Notes: generated by a model from the letters alone, not told the origin. A stretch of DNA of 64,000 bases from Enteractinococcus fodinae (GCF_031458395.1 NZ_JAVDYJ010000001.1:248001-312000); one strand, 5' to 3'; shown: positions 8,190 to 17,229, counted from the stretch's first letter. Numbers and translations are program-made.

Positions 8190-10382
8190 CGAGGCCGCCA
8201 TCGCAGCCCCTGCGAACATCGGGTTGAGTAACCCCAGGGCAGCAATGGGGATGCCCGCGGTGTTATAGGCAAATGCCCAGAACAGGTTCGTGCGGATAAT
8301 CTGCAGTGTCTTCCGAGATAGCTGCAGTGCCTGGGACACCTGCGTGACAGATGAGCCCATAACGGTGATGTCTGCGGCTTCGCGGGCCACATCGGTGCCA
8401 GATCCCATGGCGATCCCCAGGTCAGCTTGTGCCAGGGCGGGCGCGTCGTTGATCCCATCGCCGACCATCGCGACGGTACGACCCGCAGCTTGGAGCTCTT
8501 TGACCTTGTCAACCTTGTCTTGGGGTTGCACCCCGGCGAATACGTGCGCCGGATCGATTCCAACTTCCGCCGCGACCTGCCGGGCCACATGCTCGTTGTC
8601 ACCGGTGAGCAGGATTGGGGTCAGGCCCATGTCCTTCAACTCGGCTATGGCGGCCGCCGAGGTGGCTTTAATCTGATCCTGCAGCGAGATGATGCCTGCG
8701 ATCTGCCCGTCAATTGCGACCCAAACGGCAGTCGCTCCAGCAGCTTCCGCCTCAGCGAACATTTGTTCGTGTTCTGCAGTCAGGCCCTCAACGTGCTCCG
8801 CGATGAAGACCGAGCGTCCCGCGGCAACCTTGTACTGCGCATCAGGTGTCAGGATCGTGCCGGTGACGCCGCCACCGGCAGTTGACGAAAAGCCCATCAC
8901 CTGCGGCAGCGTCGTGTGTTGCTGACCAGCGTCAACAATCGCTTGGGCAATCGGGTGCTCTGAGCCGAGCTCGACGGCAGCTGCAGCCACCAGGACATCT
9001 TCGGCATCGCGATTCCCGAAGGCGACAACGTTGGAAACGGCCATGTTCCCTTCAGTCACGGTCCCGGTCTTGTCGAGCACCACGGTGTCGACCCCGCGAG
9101 AATCTTCTAATACCTGTGGGCCGCTAATGAGAATCCCCATTTGTGAGGCCCGGCCGGTCCCGGCCAGCAGGCCAATCGGGGTCGCCAGGCCTAAGGCACA
9201 CGGGCAGGCAATGATCAGCACGGTGACGGCCGCACGAAACGCGGTCGCTGGCTCACCCAACAGCCACCAGACCGCCAACGTCACCAGCGCGATGACCAAG
9301 ACGATGGGGACGAAGACCGACGAAATGCGGTCAGCCAATCGGGCGATTGGCGCTTTTTCGGACTGCGCACGGGAGACGAGCTGCCCCATCTGGGCCAAGG
9401 TCGTGTCTGATCCGGTCCGAGTTGCTCGAACCACGAGCCGACCCGACGTGTTCATCGTCGCGCCGATGACAGTATCGTGTTCAGCGATCTCCACGGGGAC
9501 CGATTCACCGGTGATCAATGAGGTATCCACAGCTGACTGACCGGACACCACAAACCCGTCGGTGGCGATCTTTTCACCGGGACGGACCACGAATTGATCG
9601 CCCACCTGCAGTTCGGCGGCATCAATCACGACTTCTTGGCCATCGCGCAACACGGTGGCCTTGGTTGCGGCCAGGTTCAATAGCGAACGTAGGGCCTCGC
9701 TGGCACGGTTTTTCGCTCGGGCTTCTAAATAGCGACCCAACAATAAGAACGTGGTCACCACGCCGGCGGTCTCGTAATACAGCGAGTGGTCGTGCGTGCC
9801 GGCCGCTGCGGTCATGGTCGGGTGCAGCACCAGTTCCACCGTCGAATATACCCACGCGGCGGTCACCCCGATCGAGACCAGCGTGTCCATGGTCGAGCTG
9901 CCGTGCCGGGCGGCCATGACCGCGCCCCGGTGGAATGGCCAACCGCCCCAGAAGGTCACCGGAAACGACAGCACCATCGCAACCCAGCCCCAGTGCGGGA
10001 ACTGGAAAGCGGTGAACATCGAGATCAGGAACAACGGCACGGTCAGAATTGCCGAGACGATTAGCCGCGGTTTCAGCTCTGCCGCGCCGGGAGCGTCATC
10101 GACTGCTGGTGATTCCAGCTCGTCGTCTTCGCCCTGAGTGGGTTGTTGCTGTCCCGGCAGGGTCGCGTCGTAACCTGCCTTGGAGACCGCCTCGACGAGG
10201 ACCTGATCTTCGAGGCCGACGGGGGCTTTGACGAAGGCTTGGTTCAGCGGCAGGTTGACGGAGGCTTCGACCCCGTCAAGTTTTTCGAGCTGACGTTCCA
10301 CCCGCGAGACACACGCGGCACACGACATGCCGCTGATATCGAGTTGCACTTCGCGGGTGGAATCCGTCGTGTCGGTTGTCAT
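8139..10382 (-). CDS. copA: Copper-translocating P1B-type ATPase
   Basis: Cu(I) efflux pump of 747 residues in the inner membrane. One N-terminal heavy-metal domain carries GMSCAAC (Cys 21 and 24). The actuator motif TGES is at 291-294, the metal-selecting membrane motif CPC at 393-395, the phosphorylation motif DKTGT at 437-441, the HP locus at 476-477, and GDGINDAPA near 650. All catalytic residues are intact, and CPC assigns it to monovalent copper or silver. It is the last gene of csoR-copZ-copA, 8 bases after copZ, with AAGGA before its ATG. Its 3' end overlaps hutG. Confidence 0.97.
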   Translation of the reverse strand: MTTDTTDSTREVQLDISGMSCAACVSRVERQLEKLDGVEASVNLPLNQAFVKAPVGLEDQVLVEAVSKAGYDATLPGQQQPTQGEDDELESPAVDDAPGAAELKPRLIVSAILTVPLFLISMFTAFQFPHWGWVAMVLSFPVTFWGGWPFHRGAVMAARHGSSTMDTLVSIGVTAAWVYSTVELVLHPTMTAAAGTHDHSLYYETAGVVTTFLLLGRYLEARAKNRASEALRSLLNLAATKATVLRDGQEVVIDAAELQVGDQFVVRPGEKIATDGFVVSGQSAVDTSLITGESVPVEIAEHDTVIGATMNTSGRLVVRATRTGSDTTLAQMGQLVSRAQSEKAPIARLADRISSVFVPIVLVIALVTLAVWWLLGEPATAFRAAVTVLIIACPCALGLATPIGLLAGTGRASQMGILISGPQVLEDSRGVDTVVLDKTGTVTEGNMAVSNVVAFGNRDAEDVLVAAAAVELGSEHPIAQAIVDAGQQHTTLPQVMGFSSTAGGGVTGTILTPDAQYKVAAGRSVFIAEHVEGLTAEHEQMFAEAEAAGATAVWVAIDGQIAGIISLQDQIKATSAAAIAELKDMGLTPILLTGDNEHVARQVAAEVGIDPAHVFAGVQPQDKVDKVKELQAAGRTVAMVGDGINDAPALAQADLGIAMGSGTDVAREAADITVMGSSVTQVSQALQLSRKTLQIIRTNLFWAFAYNTAGIPIAALGLLNPMFAGAAMAASSVLVVLNSLRLTRFGR

Positions 10383-10390
10383 GAAATTCC

Positions 10391-10621
10391 TTAGATGTTG
10401 AAGGAGTAGTCAACGACGGTATATCCGGCGTCGTTGATGGCGGTCTGGAACTGTTCGGGGGAAGGCGTCGGGTTCGAGGTGACGATCGCGGTTGAGATAC
10501 CATCGTTGACCAAGTCAACGTCTACCTCTGCAACGCCCGGAAGCCCGTAGAGCGCTTTCGAGACTGAGCCGACGCAGTTCTGGCAGGTAAGGCCTTCAAG
10601 TTGCAGGGTGGTCTGTGCCAT
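10391..10621 (-). CDS. copZ: Copper chaperone, heavy-metal-associated domain
   Basis: Single heavy-metal-associated domain of 76 residues. The copper-binding motif CQNC is at residues 13-16 inside the ferredoxin-like fold. It would carry Cu(I) in the cytosol and pass it to CopA, and perhaps to CsoR. It is 14 bases downstream of csoR and 8 bases upstream of copA in one operon, the usual order for this system in Gram-positive bacteria. Confidence 0.93.
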   Translation of the reverse strand: MAQTTLQLEGLTCQNCVGSVSKALYGLPGVAEVDVDLVNDGISTAIVTSNPTPSPEQFQTAINDAGYTVVDYSFNI

Positions 10622-10635
10622 GAGATGTCCGTCCT

Positions 10636-10947
10636 TTACCGTAGGAGCCGGCCGATAGTGGCCGAGACTTCTTGTACTTTTTCTTCAATAACTGCTTCAT
10701 CGCCGGATGCGACCGCATCGATGACGCAGTGGTTCATATGGTCGGTCACCAGTCCCAGGCTCAGCGAGTGGAGCGCTTTATTGACCGCCGAAATTTGAGT
10801 GAGCACATCAATACAGTACGTATCGTTTTCGAGCATGCGCTTGATGCCACGAACTTGGCCTTCAATACGAGCAAGCCGTTTGACGTAGTCATCTTTGGTA
10901 TCGGAATAGCCGACCGAATCGGGTTCCGAAGCTTGTGTGGTTGCCAT
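10636..10947 (-). CDS. csoR: Copper-sensing repressor CsoR
   Basis: All-helical CsoR/RcnR-family repressor of 103 residues. The Cu(I) ligands Cys45, His70 and Cys74 have the same spacing (25 and 4) as in Mycobacterium tuberculosis CsoR (Cys36, His61, Cys65), and the helix motif RLARIEGQVRG is present. The start at 10947 is preferred over an upstream ATG at 10983 because AGGTGA lies 5 bases before it and because 10983 falls inside the predicted -10 box. As the first gene of the operon it should repress its own promoter, copper binding releasing it from the palindrome at 10987-11005. Confidence 0.95.
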   Translation of the reverse strand: MATTQASEPDSVGYSDTKDDYVKRLARIEGQVRGIKRMLENDTYCIDVLTQISAVNKALHSLSLGLVTDHMNHCVIDAVASGDEAVIEEKVQEVSATIGRLLR

Positions 10948-10982
10948 AGGGTCACCTAGTTTCGTTTGGAACGCTAGCTTCA

Positions 10983-11011
10983 TTTCTATACCCCCTAGGG
11001 GTATAGGTCAA
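10983..11011 (-). promoter_or_regulatory. csoR-copZ-copA promoter with CsoR operator in the spacer
   Basis: Reading on the minus strand: -35 TTGACC (11011-11006), 17-base spacer, -10 TAGAAA (10988-10983). The palindrome TATACCCCCTAGGGGTATA (10987-11005; 8-base perfect arms) fills the spacer and matches the known G/C-rich CsoR operator type. A bound repressor would block RNA polymerase directly. Confidence 0.88.
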
Positions 11012-11059
11012 GCCTGATTTGCTTGCGGCAGAGTGCAAGAATGAGTCTTCACACGAAAA

Positions 11060-11092
11060 CATCGTCCCAGGAACTTCCTGGGACGATGCCAT
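11060..11092 (-). terminator. Rho-independent terminator after aconitase
   Basis: Perfect 12-base stem CATCGTCCCAGG / CCTGGGACGATG with a 5-base loop. On the minus strand it is followed by TTTTCG, so it ends acn transcription. It also separates acn from the copper promoter. Confidence 0.8.
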
Positions 11093-11116
11093 GAGGGAGC
11101 GAATGTGGTGATCCGG

Positions 11117-13111
11117 CTAGCCTTCGGGCTGCATGGGCCGGATCTCTTCTTCCGGAGTCTCTTCGGAGCTAGCTTTTTCGGCTGCGCGGTGTGGGATGCG
11201 ACCACCAGCTAAGACCATGTCAACTTGTCGTTCGGACAACCGGTGTCGCAGTGTGAGCTCTTCGCCGTTGAGGTCAGCGGTAATCGTCGAACCCTGTTTC
11301 AGTGCCTCGTGAAGTCCGGTGAAGCGCAGCACATCGTTTTGGCTGAGCCGATCGTAGTCTTCCGGGTTTTCAAATTCGAGGGCCAACACCCCGAAGTTGG
11401 CCAGATTTTGCCAGTGAATGCGCGCAAATGATTGCGCTACGACCACGCGTAACCCCAGATATCGGGGCGCGATGACGGCGTGTTCGCGTGAGGAGCCCTG
11501 CCCGTAGTTGTCCCCACCCACGATGGCATGTTCGCCGGAGTTGTCCGCGGCTCGCTTGGAATAGGTGTCATCAACCTGGATGTACACGAATTCGGCCATC
11601 TTGGGGATGTTGCTGCGATACGGCAGCACGCGTGAACCGGCGGGCATAATTTCATCGGTCGAGACGTTGTCACCGACCTTGAGCAGGACGGGCAATTCAA
11701 GTTCGTCGGGGAGATCATCGAACTCCGGTAAGGACTCGATGTTGTGGCCTTTGACCAGTTCGACTTTCCGGGCCTCTTCCTCGTCCAGAGGCGGCAGCAG
11801 CATGTCATTGTTGACGCTGTACTGCTTGGGCAACTGGAAGCTGGGGTATTCCATGTCCAGCTCACGAGGGTCGGTAATCTTGCCGGTCAGTGCCGCAGCT
11901 GCTGCGGTTTCGGGCGAACATAGCCAGACGGCGTCTTCGTCGGTACCTGAACGGCCGGGGAAGTTTCGCGGCATCGTGCGCAAGCTGTTGCGGCCGATCG
12001 CGGGGGCTTGGCCCATCCCGATACATCCCATACAGCCGGACTGATGCAGGCGAGCGCCGGAACTGAGCAGCTCAAAGGTCCATCCGCCTTTGGTCAGGTC
12101 CATCAGGATCTCTCGAGAGGTGGGGTTGATGTCTAAGGAGACTTGATCGTGTGCTTGGCGTCCGCGAAGTATTTCCGCCACGATCGCGAAATCGCGCAGC
12201 CCAGGATTCGCAGACGACCCGACGACGACTTGGAAGACGTCTTCCCCGGCGACTTCGCGCACGGGGACGACGTTGCCCGGTGAGGATGGGTAGGCGATGA
12301 GCGGTTCGAGTTCGGATAGGTTGATGTGTTCTTGGACGTCGTAGGTTGCGCCTTCATCGGCGATCAACTCGGTGAAGTCTTCGGGGCGTCCCACGGCTTC
12401 AAAGAATTCTCGGGTGACATCGTCGGCCGGGAAGACACTGGTGGTCGCGCCCAGTTCGGCGCCCATGTTGGCAATCACATGGCGGTCCATCGCAGTCAGG
12501 TGTTTCAAGCCGTCGCCGTAGTATTCCACGACTCGCCCGGTCCCGCCTTTGACCCCGTGGCGTCGCAGCATTTCAAGGATGACATCTTTGGCCGAGACCC
12601 AGTCGGGCAACTGTCCGGTCAGTTCGACACCCCAGACTTCCGGCATCTGCACATACAGCGGGTCCCCGGCCATGGCCATTGCGATTTCTAACCCACCGGC
12701 GCCGATGGCCAGCATGCCAATTGCCCCGGCGGCACACGTGTGGGAGTCTGAACCAATCATGGTCACACCCGGCCGGCCGAATCTGGCCTGGTGCACCGGA
12801 TGGGATACGCCATTGCCGGGTTTGGAAAACCAGAGGCCGTAGCGCTGGGCTGCAGACTGCAAAAACTGGTGATCTTCAGGGTTCTTCGCATCGGTTTGCA
12901 GCAAATTGTGGTCCACGTATTGAACCGATAATTCGGTTTGAATGCGGTCCAGACCCAGAGATTCTAATTCGAGCATCACCATGGTGCCCGTGGCATCTTG
13001 GGTCAGGGTTTGGTCTATGCGTAGTCCAATTTCGTGGCCCGGCTGTGCGGTGCCGTTGACCAGGTGACTGTGGATGAGCTTTTCTGTCACGTTGTGTGCC
13101 ATCGTTGACAT
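11117..13111 (-). CDS. acn: Aconitate hydratase
   Basis: Aconitase-superfamily protein of about 664 residues that interconverts citrate and isocitrate in the TCA cycle. It has the [4Fe-4S] cysteines in DSHTC (about 126) and CMGC (about 360-363), the active-site signature GSCTN-like region, and a C-terminal swivel domain with GDNYGQGSSREHA. Its length fits the shorter, single-polypeptide 'Aquifex-type' aconitases rather than the 900-residue AcnA common in actinobacteria. The start is uncertain: a TTG at 13132 or ATGs at 13111 and 13102 are all in frame and none has a strong ribosome site. Homoaconitase or 2-methylisocitrate activity cannot be excluded. Confidence 0.9.
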   Translation of the reverse strand: MSTMAHNVTEKLIHSHLVNGTAQPGHEIGLRIDQTLTQDATGTMVMLELESLGLDRIQTELSVQYVDHNLLQTDAKNPEDHQFLQSAAQRYGLWFSKPGNGVSHPVHQARFGRPGVTMIGSDSHTCAAGAIGMLAIGAGGLEIAMAMAGDPLYVQMPEVWGVELTGQLPDWVSAKDVILEMLRRHGVKGGTGRVVEYYGDGLKHLTAMDRHVIANMGAELGATTSVFPADDVTREFFEAVGRPEDFTELIADEGATYDVQEHINLSELEPLIAYPSSPGNVVPVREVAGEDVFQVVVGSSANPGLRDFAIVAEILRGRQAHDQVSLDINPTSREILMDLTKGGWTFELLSSGARLHQSGCMGCIGMGQAPAIGRNSLRTMPRNFPGRSGTDEDAVWLCSPETAAAAALTGKITDPRELDMEYPSFQLPKQYSVNNDMLLPPLDEEEARKVELVKGHNIESLPEFDDLPDELELPVLLKVGDNVSTDEIMPAGSRVLPYRSNIPKMAEFVYIQVDDTYSKRAADNSGEHAIVGGDNYGQGSSREHAVIAPRYLGLRVVVAQSFARIHWQNLANFGVLALEFENPEDYDRLSQNDVLRFTGLHEALKQGSTITADLNGEELTLRHRLSERQVDMVLAGGRIPHRAAEKASSEETPEEEIRPMQPEG

Positions 13112-13213
13112 CCAATTCTTGCCGGTGTTCAAGGGCAGGGGGCATCTTCTAACCTAGGCGCAACGCTCCTGGTTGGCTAGGCATTGTTCACAGATTTGGC
13201 GCGGTTGACCGGC

Positions 13214-13666
13214 TCAGTCGGGGGTCTCGGTGAGGGGGTTATCCGGAGCGGGACCTAGTTTAAAGGTGCGCCCCGAGATGCGCTCGACATCGATGGCGAT
13301 GACTTCGGGTTTGTAGTCGGCAATCCAGGCGGTAAGGCCCATAGAGTCGACCAGTTGAAGTTCGTCCGGGTATTGGACTTGTCGAGCCGTGCCGTACAGG
13401 ATAGCGCTGGTGGCAGTTTCGGTTTCGACGAGATCCGTTTCCAGGGCGAGCGGTGAGCCGACGGCTGTGGCGAATAATTTATTGCCCGCAGAAGCTCGAA
13501 TATAGGCCACGACATCATCGGGGGAACGTGCGTTGATGGCATAGTTGACCGGGAAAACGTCGGGCCGGCCATTGATTGAAATCGCGAGTCTGCCAAGAGA
13601 CCTTTCAGACAGAAATTTGAGGGCGTCTTCTGCGCTGAGCTGGGTGATGGGGTTTTCAGTGTCCAT
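13214..13666 (-). CDS. PPOX-class FMN-binding split-barrel protein
   Basis: 150-residue protein of the pyridoxamine-5'-phosphate-oxidase-like split-barrel fold. The N-terminal segment ALKFLSERSLGRLAISI and FPVNYAI are typical of actinobacterial members that bind FMN, F420 or heme as small reductases or stress proteins. The start at 13666 is chosen because GGAAGCGAG precedes it at a sensible distance; an upstream in-frame start would add 18 residues of low similarity. Single gene between aconitase and an RraA-like gene on the same strand. The specific reaction is unknown. Confidence 0.8.
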   Translation of the reverse strand: MDTENPITQLSAEDALKFLSERSLGRLAISINGRPDVFPVNYAINARSPDDVVAYIRASAGNKLFATAVGSPLALETDLVETETATSAILYGTARQVQYPDELQLVDSMGLTAWIADYKPEVIAIDVERISGRTFKLGPAPDNPLTETPD

Positions 13667-13751
13667 GATGTGCTCGCTTCCATAGGGATAACGCTCGGAA
13701 GGACAGGTCGTGATCTTCACCCTAGTCGGCGTTGCAGGTCCCGGCTAGAAG

Positions 13752-14252
13752 CTATGACAGCGGTTGTATATCGCGGGCGTCGACGATGACCCCGTCCTCA
13801 TCGGCGTAGACCCTGGCTCCCGGGATGAATTCGACGTTGTGAATGGTCACCGGGATATCACGAACGCCGACGCCGTCTTTGGCGGATTTACGCGGATTCG
13901 AGCCGAGCGCTTTGACACCCATCGGTAGCGCGTTGATCTCGTGACGATCACGTACGGCACCGTGAATGATCACCCCGGCCCAGCCGTTGTCAGCAAAGGC
14001 TTGGGCGATATTGCCTCCCATCAGCGCGCTGTGCAGGCTGCCACCACCATCGACCACCAGAACCTGGCCCTCACCGGGTTCATTCGCGATAGCTTTGACC
14101 AGCCCGTTGTCGTGGAGACACGAGACGGTGCGAATTCGACCGTGGAACTGGCGGTGTGTCCCGAGGCTTTCCAGCTGGAGGTCCAGTGAGGCTACTTCGT
14201 GTTCAGCGGCGTCGTAGATGTCAGAGGTGTAAAAAATATCGCGCGATGTCAT
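13752..14252 (-). CDS. RraA-like protein / 4-hydroxy-4-methyl-2-oxoglutarate aldolase family
   Basis: 166-residue protein of the RraA fold. It shows GGGSLHSALMGGNIA and GVIIHGAVRDRHEI, where the Gly-x-x-x-Arg-Asp element forms the metal and pyruvate site in the aldolase members. In Escherichia coli RraA inhibits RNase E; in many actinobacteria homologues are annotated both ways, and the retained Arg-Asp pair here allows aldolase or oxaloacetate decarboxylase activity. The start at 14252 (ATG, MTSRD) is preferred over an in-frame TTG two codons earlier, with GAAAG upstream. It stands alone, in line with its neighbours on the minus strand. Confidence 0.8.
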   Translation of the reverse strand: MTSRDIFYTSDIYDAAEHEVASLDLQLESLGTHRQFHGRIRTVSCLHDNGLVKAIANEPGEGQVLVVDGGGSLHSALMGGNIAQAFADNGWAGVIIHGAVRDRHEINALPMGVKALGSNPRKSAKDGVGVRDIPVTIHNVEFIPGARVYADEDGVIVDARDIQPLS

Positions 14253-14348
14253 GGTCAACTTTCGTCAGGGATGGGATGGACGTTCTTCCGCGTAGTGCTC
14301 ACCTGCTCTAGCGTAATGACAACGGTGGCGCATGGGTAGCATAAATGT

Positions 14349-14373
14349 GCCGCGGTCCTAAAAGGGCCGCGGC
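14349..14373 (-). terminator. Hairpin after the 38-residue peptide gene
   Basis: GCCGCGGTCC-TAAAA-GGGCCGCGGC, a 10-pair stem with one G-U pair, 25 bases beyond the peptide stop codon on the minus strand. It lacks a clean U tract, so termination is likely but not certain. Confidence 0.5.
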
Positions 14374-14397
14374 GCATCTACCAAAGAGTCCTATGGA

Positions 14398-14514
14398 TTA
14401 GCAGGGTGTTTCAGATACCTGAATCCAATCGAACTCCAACTCGTCATCTGGCACCTGAAGTGGCGGGGTGCCAGGGGTAGGGGTCAAGAAATTGAAGAGG
14501 GTGGTTTTTCTCAT
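14398..14514 (-). CDS. Unrecognised 38-residue peptide ending in Cys
   Basis: Short reading frame with an excellent ribosome site (AAAGGAGG, 9 bases before ATG). The peptide begins MRKTTLFNFL, continues with a Thr/Pro-rich middle (TPTPGTPP) and an acidic part (PDDELEFDW), and ends SETPC with the only cysteine as last residue. It lies 64 bases after the hsp20 stop on the same strand and is followed by a hairpin at 14349-14373, so it may be co-transcribed with hsp20. I recognise no family. It has no signal peptide or membrane segment. A ribosomally made, modified peptide is possible, but no modifying enzymes are nearby. It is too well equipped for translation to dismiss. Confidence 0.6.
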   Translation of the reverse strand: MRKTTLFNFLTPTPGTPPLQVPDDELEFDWIQVSETPC

Positions 14515-14525
14515 TTTCAGGTGCC
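14450..14525 (-). promoter_or_regulatory. Inverted repeat bracketing the start codon of the 38-residue peptide gene
   Basis: On the minus strand GGCACCTGAA (14525-14516), which begins inside the ribosome site, is the exact complement of TTCAGGTGCC (14459-14450) within the gene, 56 bases on. The 10-pair stem would place the ATG in the loop and could mask part of the ribosome site. Inference only. Confidence 0.4.
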
Positions 14526-14578
14526 TCCTTTCGGATCATAACGGGGTGAACTCGTGGCCGAGTTCGGGTGTAGATGCG

Positions 14579-15019
14579 CTAGGACGTGATCGACTTTGCG
14601 CTTCCTCTCGAGTTGGCGTTATGGCCAATTTCGATCTTGCGTGGTTTGGCAGATTCCGCGACCGGGATTTCCAACGCCAGTACACCATCGGCATAGTTCG
14701 CGGTGATGTTGTCGGTGTCGAGGTTCTCACCGAGCACCAATTGCCGACTGAAGTGTCCGCGTGGTCGTTCGGCTGCTAGCCGTTCGACTTCATCGGCCAT
14801 CGATTCGCGGTGTGCATTGACAGTCACGACGTTGCGCTCGACGTCTAGGTCGATGCTCGACGGATCCACGCCGGGAAGGTCGAATTCGACGTGGAAGGTG
14901 TCGCCATCACGCCAGGCGTCCATGAGCATCATGGTCGGACGCGATGTTGTGCCGGTCGTGCCCAACAGCTGTTGGGTGAGTCGGTCAATCTCACGGAACG
15001 GATCTGTGCGCATCAGCAT
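14579..15019 (-). CDS. Hsp20 / alpha-crystallin small heat-shock protein
   Basis: ATP-independent chaperone of 146 residues. The alpha-crystallin domain runs from about residue 30 to 130 and includes [20 protein letters not shown] and the late A[12 protein letters not shown] motif that binds neighbouring subunits. The start at 15019 has AAAGGAG upstream; an ATG at 15034 would place that ribosome site inside the gene. It resembles actinobacterial Hsp18-type proteins. No HspR (HAIR) or CIRCE operator is visible; instead a perfect 18-base palindrome lies 39 bases upstream. Confidence 0.92.
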   Translation of the reverse strand: MLMRTDPFREIDRLTQQLLGTTGTTSRPTMMLMDAWRDGDTFHVEFDLPGVDPSSIDLDVERNVVTVNAHRESMADEVERLAAERPRGHFSRQLVLGENLDTDNITANYADGVLALEIPVAESAKPRKIEIGHNANSRGSAKSITS

Positions 15020-15058
15020 GAATACTCCTTTCATTGGACGTTAAACCACGGGTAGTAC

Positions 15059-15076
15059 AGGAGGTACATACCTCCT
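15059..15076 (-). promoter_or_regulatory. Palindromic candidate operator upstream of hsp20
   Basis: AGGAGGTACATACCTCCT, 8-base perfect arms around CA, between the hsp20 gene and a plausible minus-strand promoter (TTGCTT, 17 bases, TATATC, roughly 15113-15085). It matches neither HAIR nor CIRCE. Confidence 0.5.
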
Positions 15077-15294
15077 ATAGTTCATGGATATACCATAATT
15101 CCTAAAATAAAGCAAGCGCTTCTGACTAGGGGAAGTTTAGCTTTCAAGCTTGTCAGTGGAGAATTTTAAGCGTCGATTTTGGGTTGCGCCGCGGCAGCTG
15201 GTTCTAGCACGATGGTTTTATGAGTCTAAGCCCTTATGGTCTTGAAACTCAGTGGTGATGATGTAAGGCTGAGAGCCCAGCGAAAGGAGTCGTT

Positions 15295-15486
15295 ATGCCA
15301 GCGAAAAACCAAAAACCGCAGGTTGAAGTTCCTGAAGAAGTGCTGATCGATCAATTCGTCGGAGATGACGAGGAGGAAGATCAGCTGGTGCTCCCGCAGG
15401 CCAAGCCGGACACGGTCAGCGAGGTGGACTGGGTGGACCAACAGACCGATGTCCCGATTGAAGAAGACGACGACGATTACGCCTAA
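15295..15486 (+). CDS. Small acidic protein of unknown function
   Basis: 63 residues, strongly acidic (DDEEEDQ in the middle, EEDDDDYA at the end) with a short basic N terminus (MPAKNQK). No membrane segment, cysteine or known motif. The ribosome site AAAGGAG lies 7 bases before ATG and a strong hairpin terminator follows at 15509-15543, so it is a single-gene transcript. Divergent from hsp20, with about 275 bases between them. The function is unknown. Confidence 0.65.
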   Translation: MPAKNQKPQVEVPEEVLIDQFVGDDEEEDQLVLPQAKPDTVSEVDWVDQQTDVPIEEDDDDYA

Positions 15487-15508
15487 CATGTCATAGACAC
15501 ATGTCGCA

Positions 15509-15543
15509 GGGGCGCTCCGGTCGGGTAAAAACCGGGGCGCCCC
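15509..15543 (+). terminator. Hairpin terminator after the small acidic protein gene
   Basis: GGGGCGCTCCGGT / ACCGGGGCGCCCC, 13 pairs with one G-U pair and a 9-base loop. No long U tract follows. Confidence 0.6.
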
Positions 15544-15618
15544 GGTGTGTCTGGACGACCATTCGGCTGAATTTTCAGACTATTGATCTCGATCAGAGCT
15601 TCTGAGATGAGAGCGGGG

Positions 15619-16908
15619 TCAGTTCCCGGGGCGGTGGTCAAGGGCTCCAGAGTTCTCCCACATGTCCCAGGCATAGCTCGACCAGTCTTCATCGGCGGAG
15701 TACCATTCGTCCATCGACTCCATGTCGCCGCCATCTTCGAATCCGAGGTCGGCAACACGCTGCGACCATTTTTCGGTCAGCTCTTCAATGTTTGCGACCG
15801 TATCTTCCGGCAGGTAGCCCTCCGCAATTTGTTCTTCAACCTGACCGATGAGCACCTGTTGGAGTTCCTCTTGGAACGCATCATCAAATTCAGTGATCGT
15901 CCCGTCGACGCTGGCGAGGTCTTGAATGTGCTGAGCGTTAGAGTCAACGTAGCTTTGGGCTGAGCCACTTGTGATGATTGCCGCGCTGTCGAAAATGATC
16001 TGCTGATACGCCAGGGGCAGCTGCTCAAAACTTGGTCCGGCGATGTAGGTGCCGGAGAAGCGCGGCCAGTTTGCCTGAGTCGAATATGCAAGGTGTGGGG
16101 CGGCCTCATAGATGCCGCTGATCTCCTTGGCGCTCATCGGCGATAAATCACAGTCGATCGTATTACGCTGCAGTGCTTCGAATGCCTCGGTAAACTCAAG
16201 GCTCGAAGGAACGGCGTCGAAGTGGGCGATCGCATCGCTCTGTCCAGCACTGCCGGCACGAACTTGCGAGCCGGCAAGGTCCTCTGCGGTATTGATCTCT
16301 GAGTTGCAGTTGAGCGAGTATGCTCCGTTGCCGAGCAGAGGGGTAATCGTCGTGACGCCTTCCGCCTCGTAGCGATCTAAAAGCGCCTCGTCATTCCAAC
16401 CGATCTCGTTTGCGACCGCATTGGTCACCATCTCTCCGACCTTCGGGGAGTACTCGACGAGGCCGAGCGCGGTGCCAATAGCGCTTGCCTCCGGGAACCG
16501 CTGCGGCTCATAAGAAACCAGGTGATAGGAAATATCTACGCGCCCGTCGACTACCGCATCGACCGCCTCTGGGTATCCGGCCACCGCCATGCCCCAGGCG
16601 ATGTCGATCTCGATCTGTCCGTTTGATCGAGTCTCGATTTCTTCTTTGAAGTCCATCATGCGCCGACCAGAAATGGAGTTCTCCGCTGGTGCCCCTGCTT
16701 GTACGGTAAGTTGGACCGGTTCAAGGCCTTCGAGTACCGCATCGACTTCTGACTGTTCGGCGCCGTAGGGAAACCCTTCGCCTCCATCGCTAGCGTCTGC
16801 GTTGCCAGCGTCGCCGGCGCAAGCAGTTAGCAAAGCCAGTGCCGCGCAGGTGGTCACGACTGCCCTGAGGCGCTGCTTTTCTCTTGACGCGTTTCCGGAT
16901 ATGTTCAT
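15619..16908 (-). CDS. TRAP transporter substrate-binding lipoprotein (DctP family)
   Basis: 429-residue extracytoplasmic binding protein, anchored as a lipoprotein: the signal peptide ends in LLTAC with the lipidated Cys at residue 30. A DctP-type domain follows, including the section DFKEEIETRSNGQIEIDIAW and an Arg-containing central region (SQVRAGSAGQ) like that which holds a ligand carboxylate. Longer than usual (about 330), with an extended acidic C terminus ending in tryptophan-rich repeats. The start at 16908 has GGAGAGCGAG upstream; an in-frame start at 16971 lacks one. No DctQ or DctM membrane genes are in the window, so it is an orphan. The neighbouring ectD makes a compatible solute or other carboxylate a tempting ligand, but that is a guess. 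Confidence 0.85.
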   Translation of the reverse strand: MNISGNASREKQRLRAVVTTCAALALLTACAGDAGNADASDGGEGFPYGAEQSEVDAVLEGLEPVQLTVQAGAPAENSISGRRMMDFKEEIETRSNGQIEIDIAWGMAVAGYPEAVDAVVDGRVDISYHLVSYEPQRFPEASAIGTALGLVEYSPKVGEMVTNAVANEIGWNDEALLDRYEAEGVTTITPLLGNGAYSLNCNSEINTAEDLAGSQVRAGSAGQSDAIAHFDAVPSSLEFTEAFEALQRNTIDCDLSPMSAKEISGIYEAAPHLAYSTQANWPRFSGTYIAGPSFEQLPLAYQQIIFDSAAIITSGSAQSYVDSNAQHIQDLASVDGTITEFDDAFQEELQQVLIGQVEEQIAEGYLPEDTVANIEELTEKWSQRVADLGFEDGGDMESMDEWYSADEDWSSYAWDMWENSGALDHRPGN

Positions 16909-17229
16909 ATTCACTCGCTCTCCTGGCCTACTTGCGAAGCCACATAGGTGTGCCCTGGACGATGGATTCACCCTCGCGGGTAAACGTGATGAGCATCACA
17001 GGCCAGGCTTATTATAGGCACGTACAAAATAGCGGTGCAATCATTTGAGCAACTTTAAAAGAATCTTTACGAGCCTCATCAGGCAGGTCAGCGGGTCGAG
17101 GTTCACACCTCAGCGCCATCCCGACGACGAAACTAGGGGCACCTGAGCTCTAGAGCAGTGAGCGTTGTAGAAGAACCGCTGCGGTTTTTGGTGTAGGGGG
17201 GCAGCAGATCTCTTGGTTTTCGGATATGC

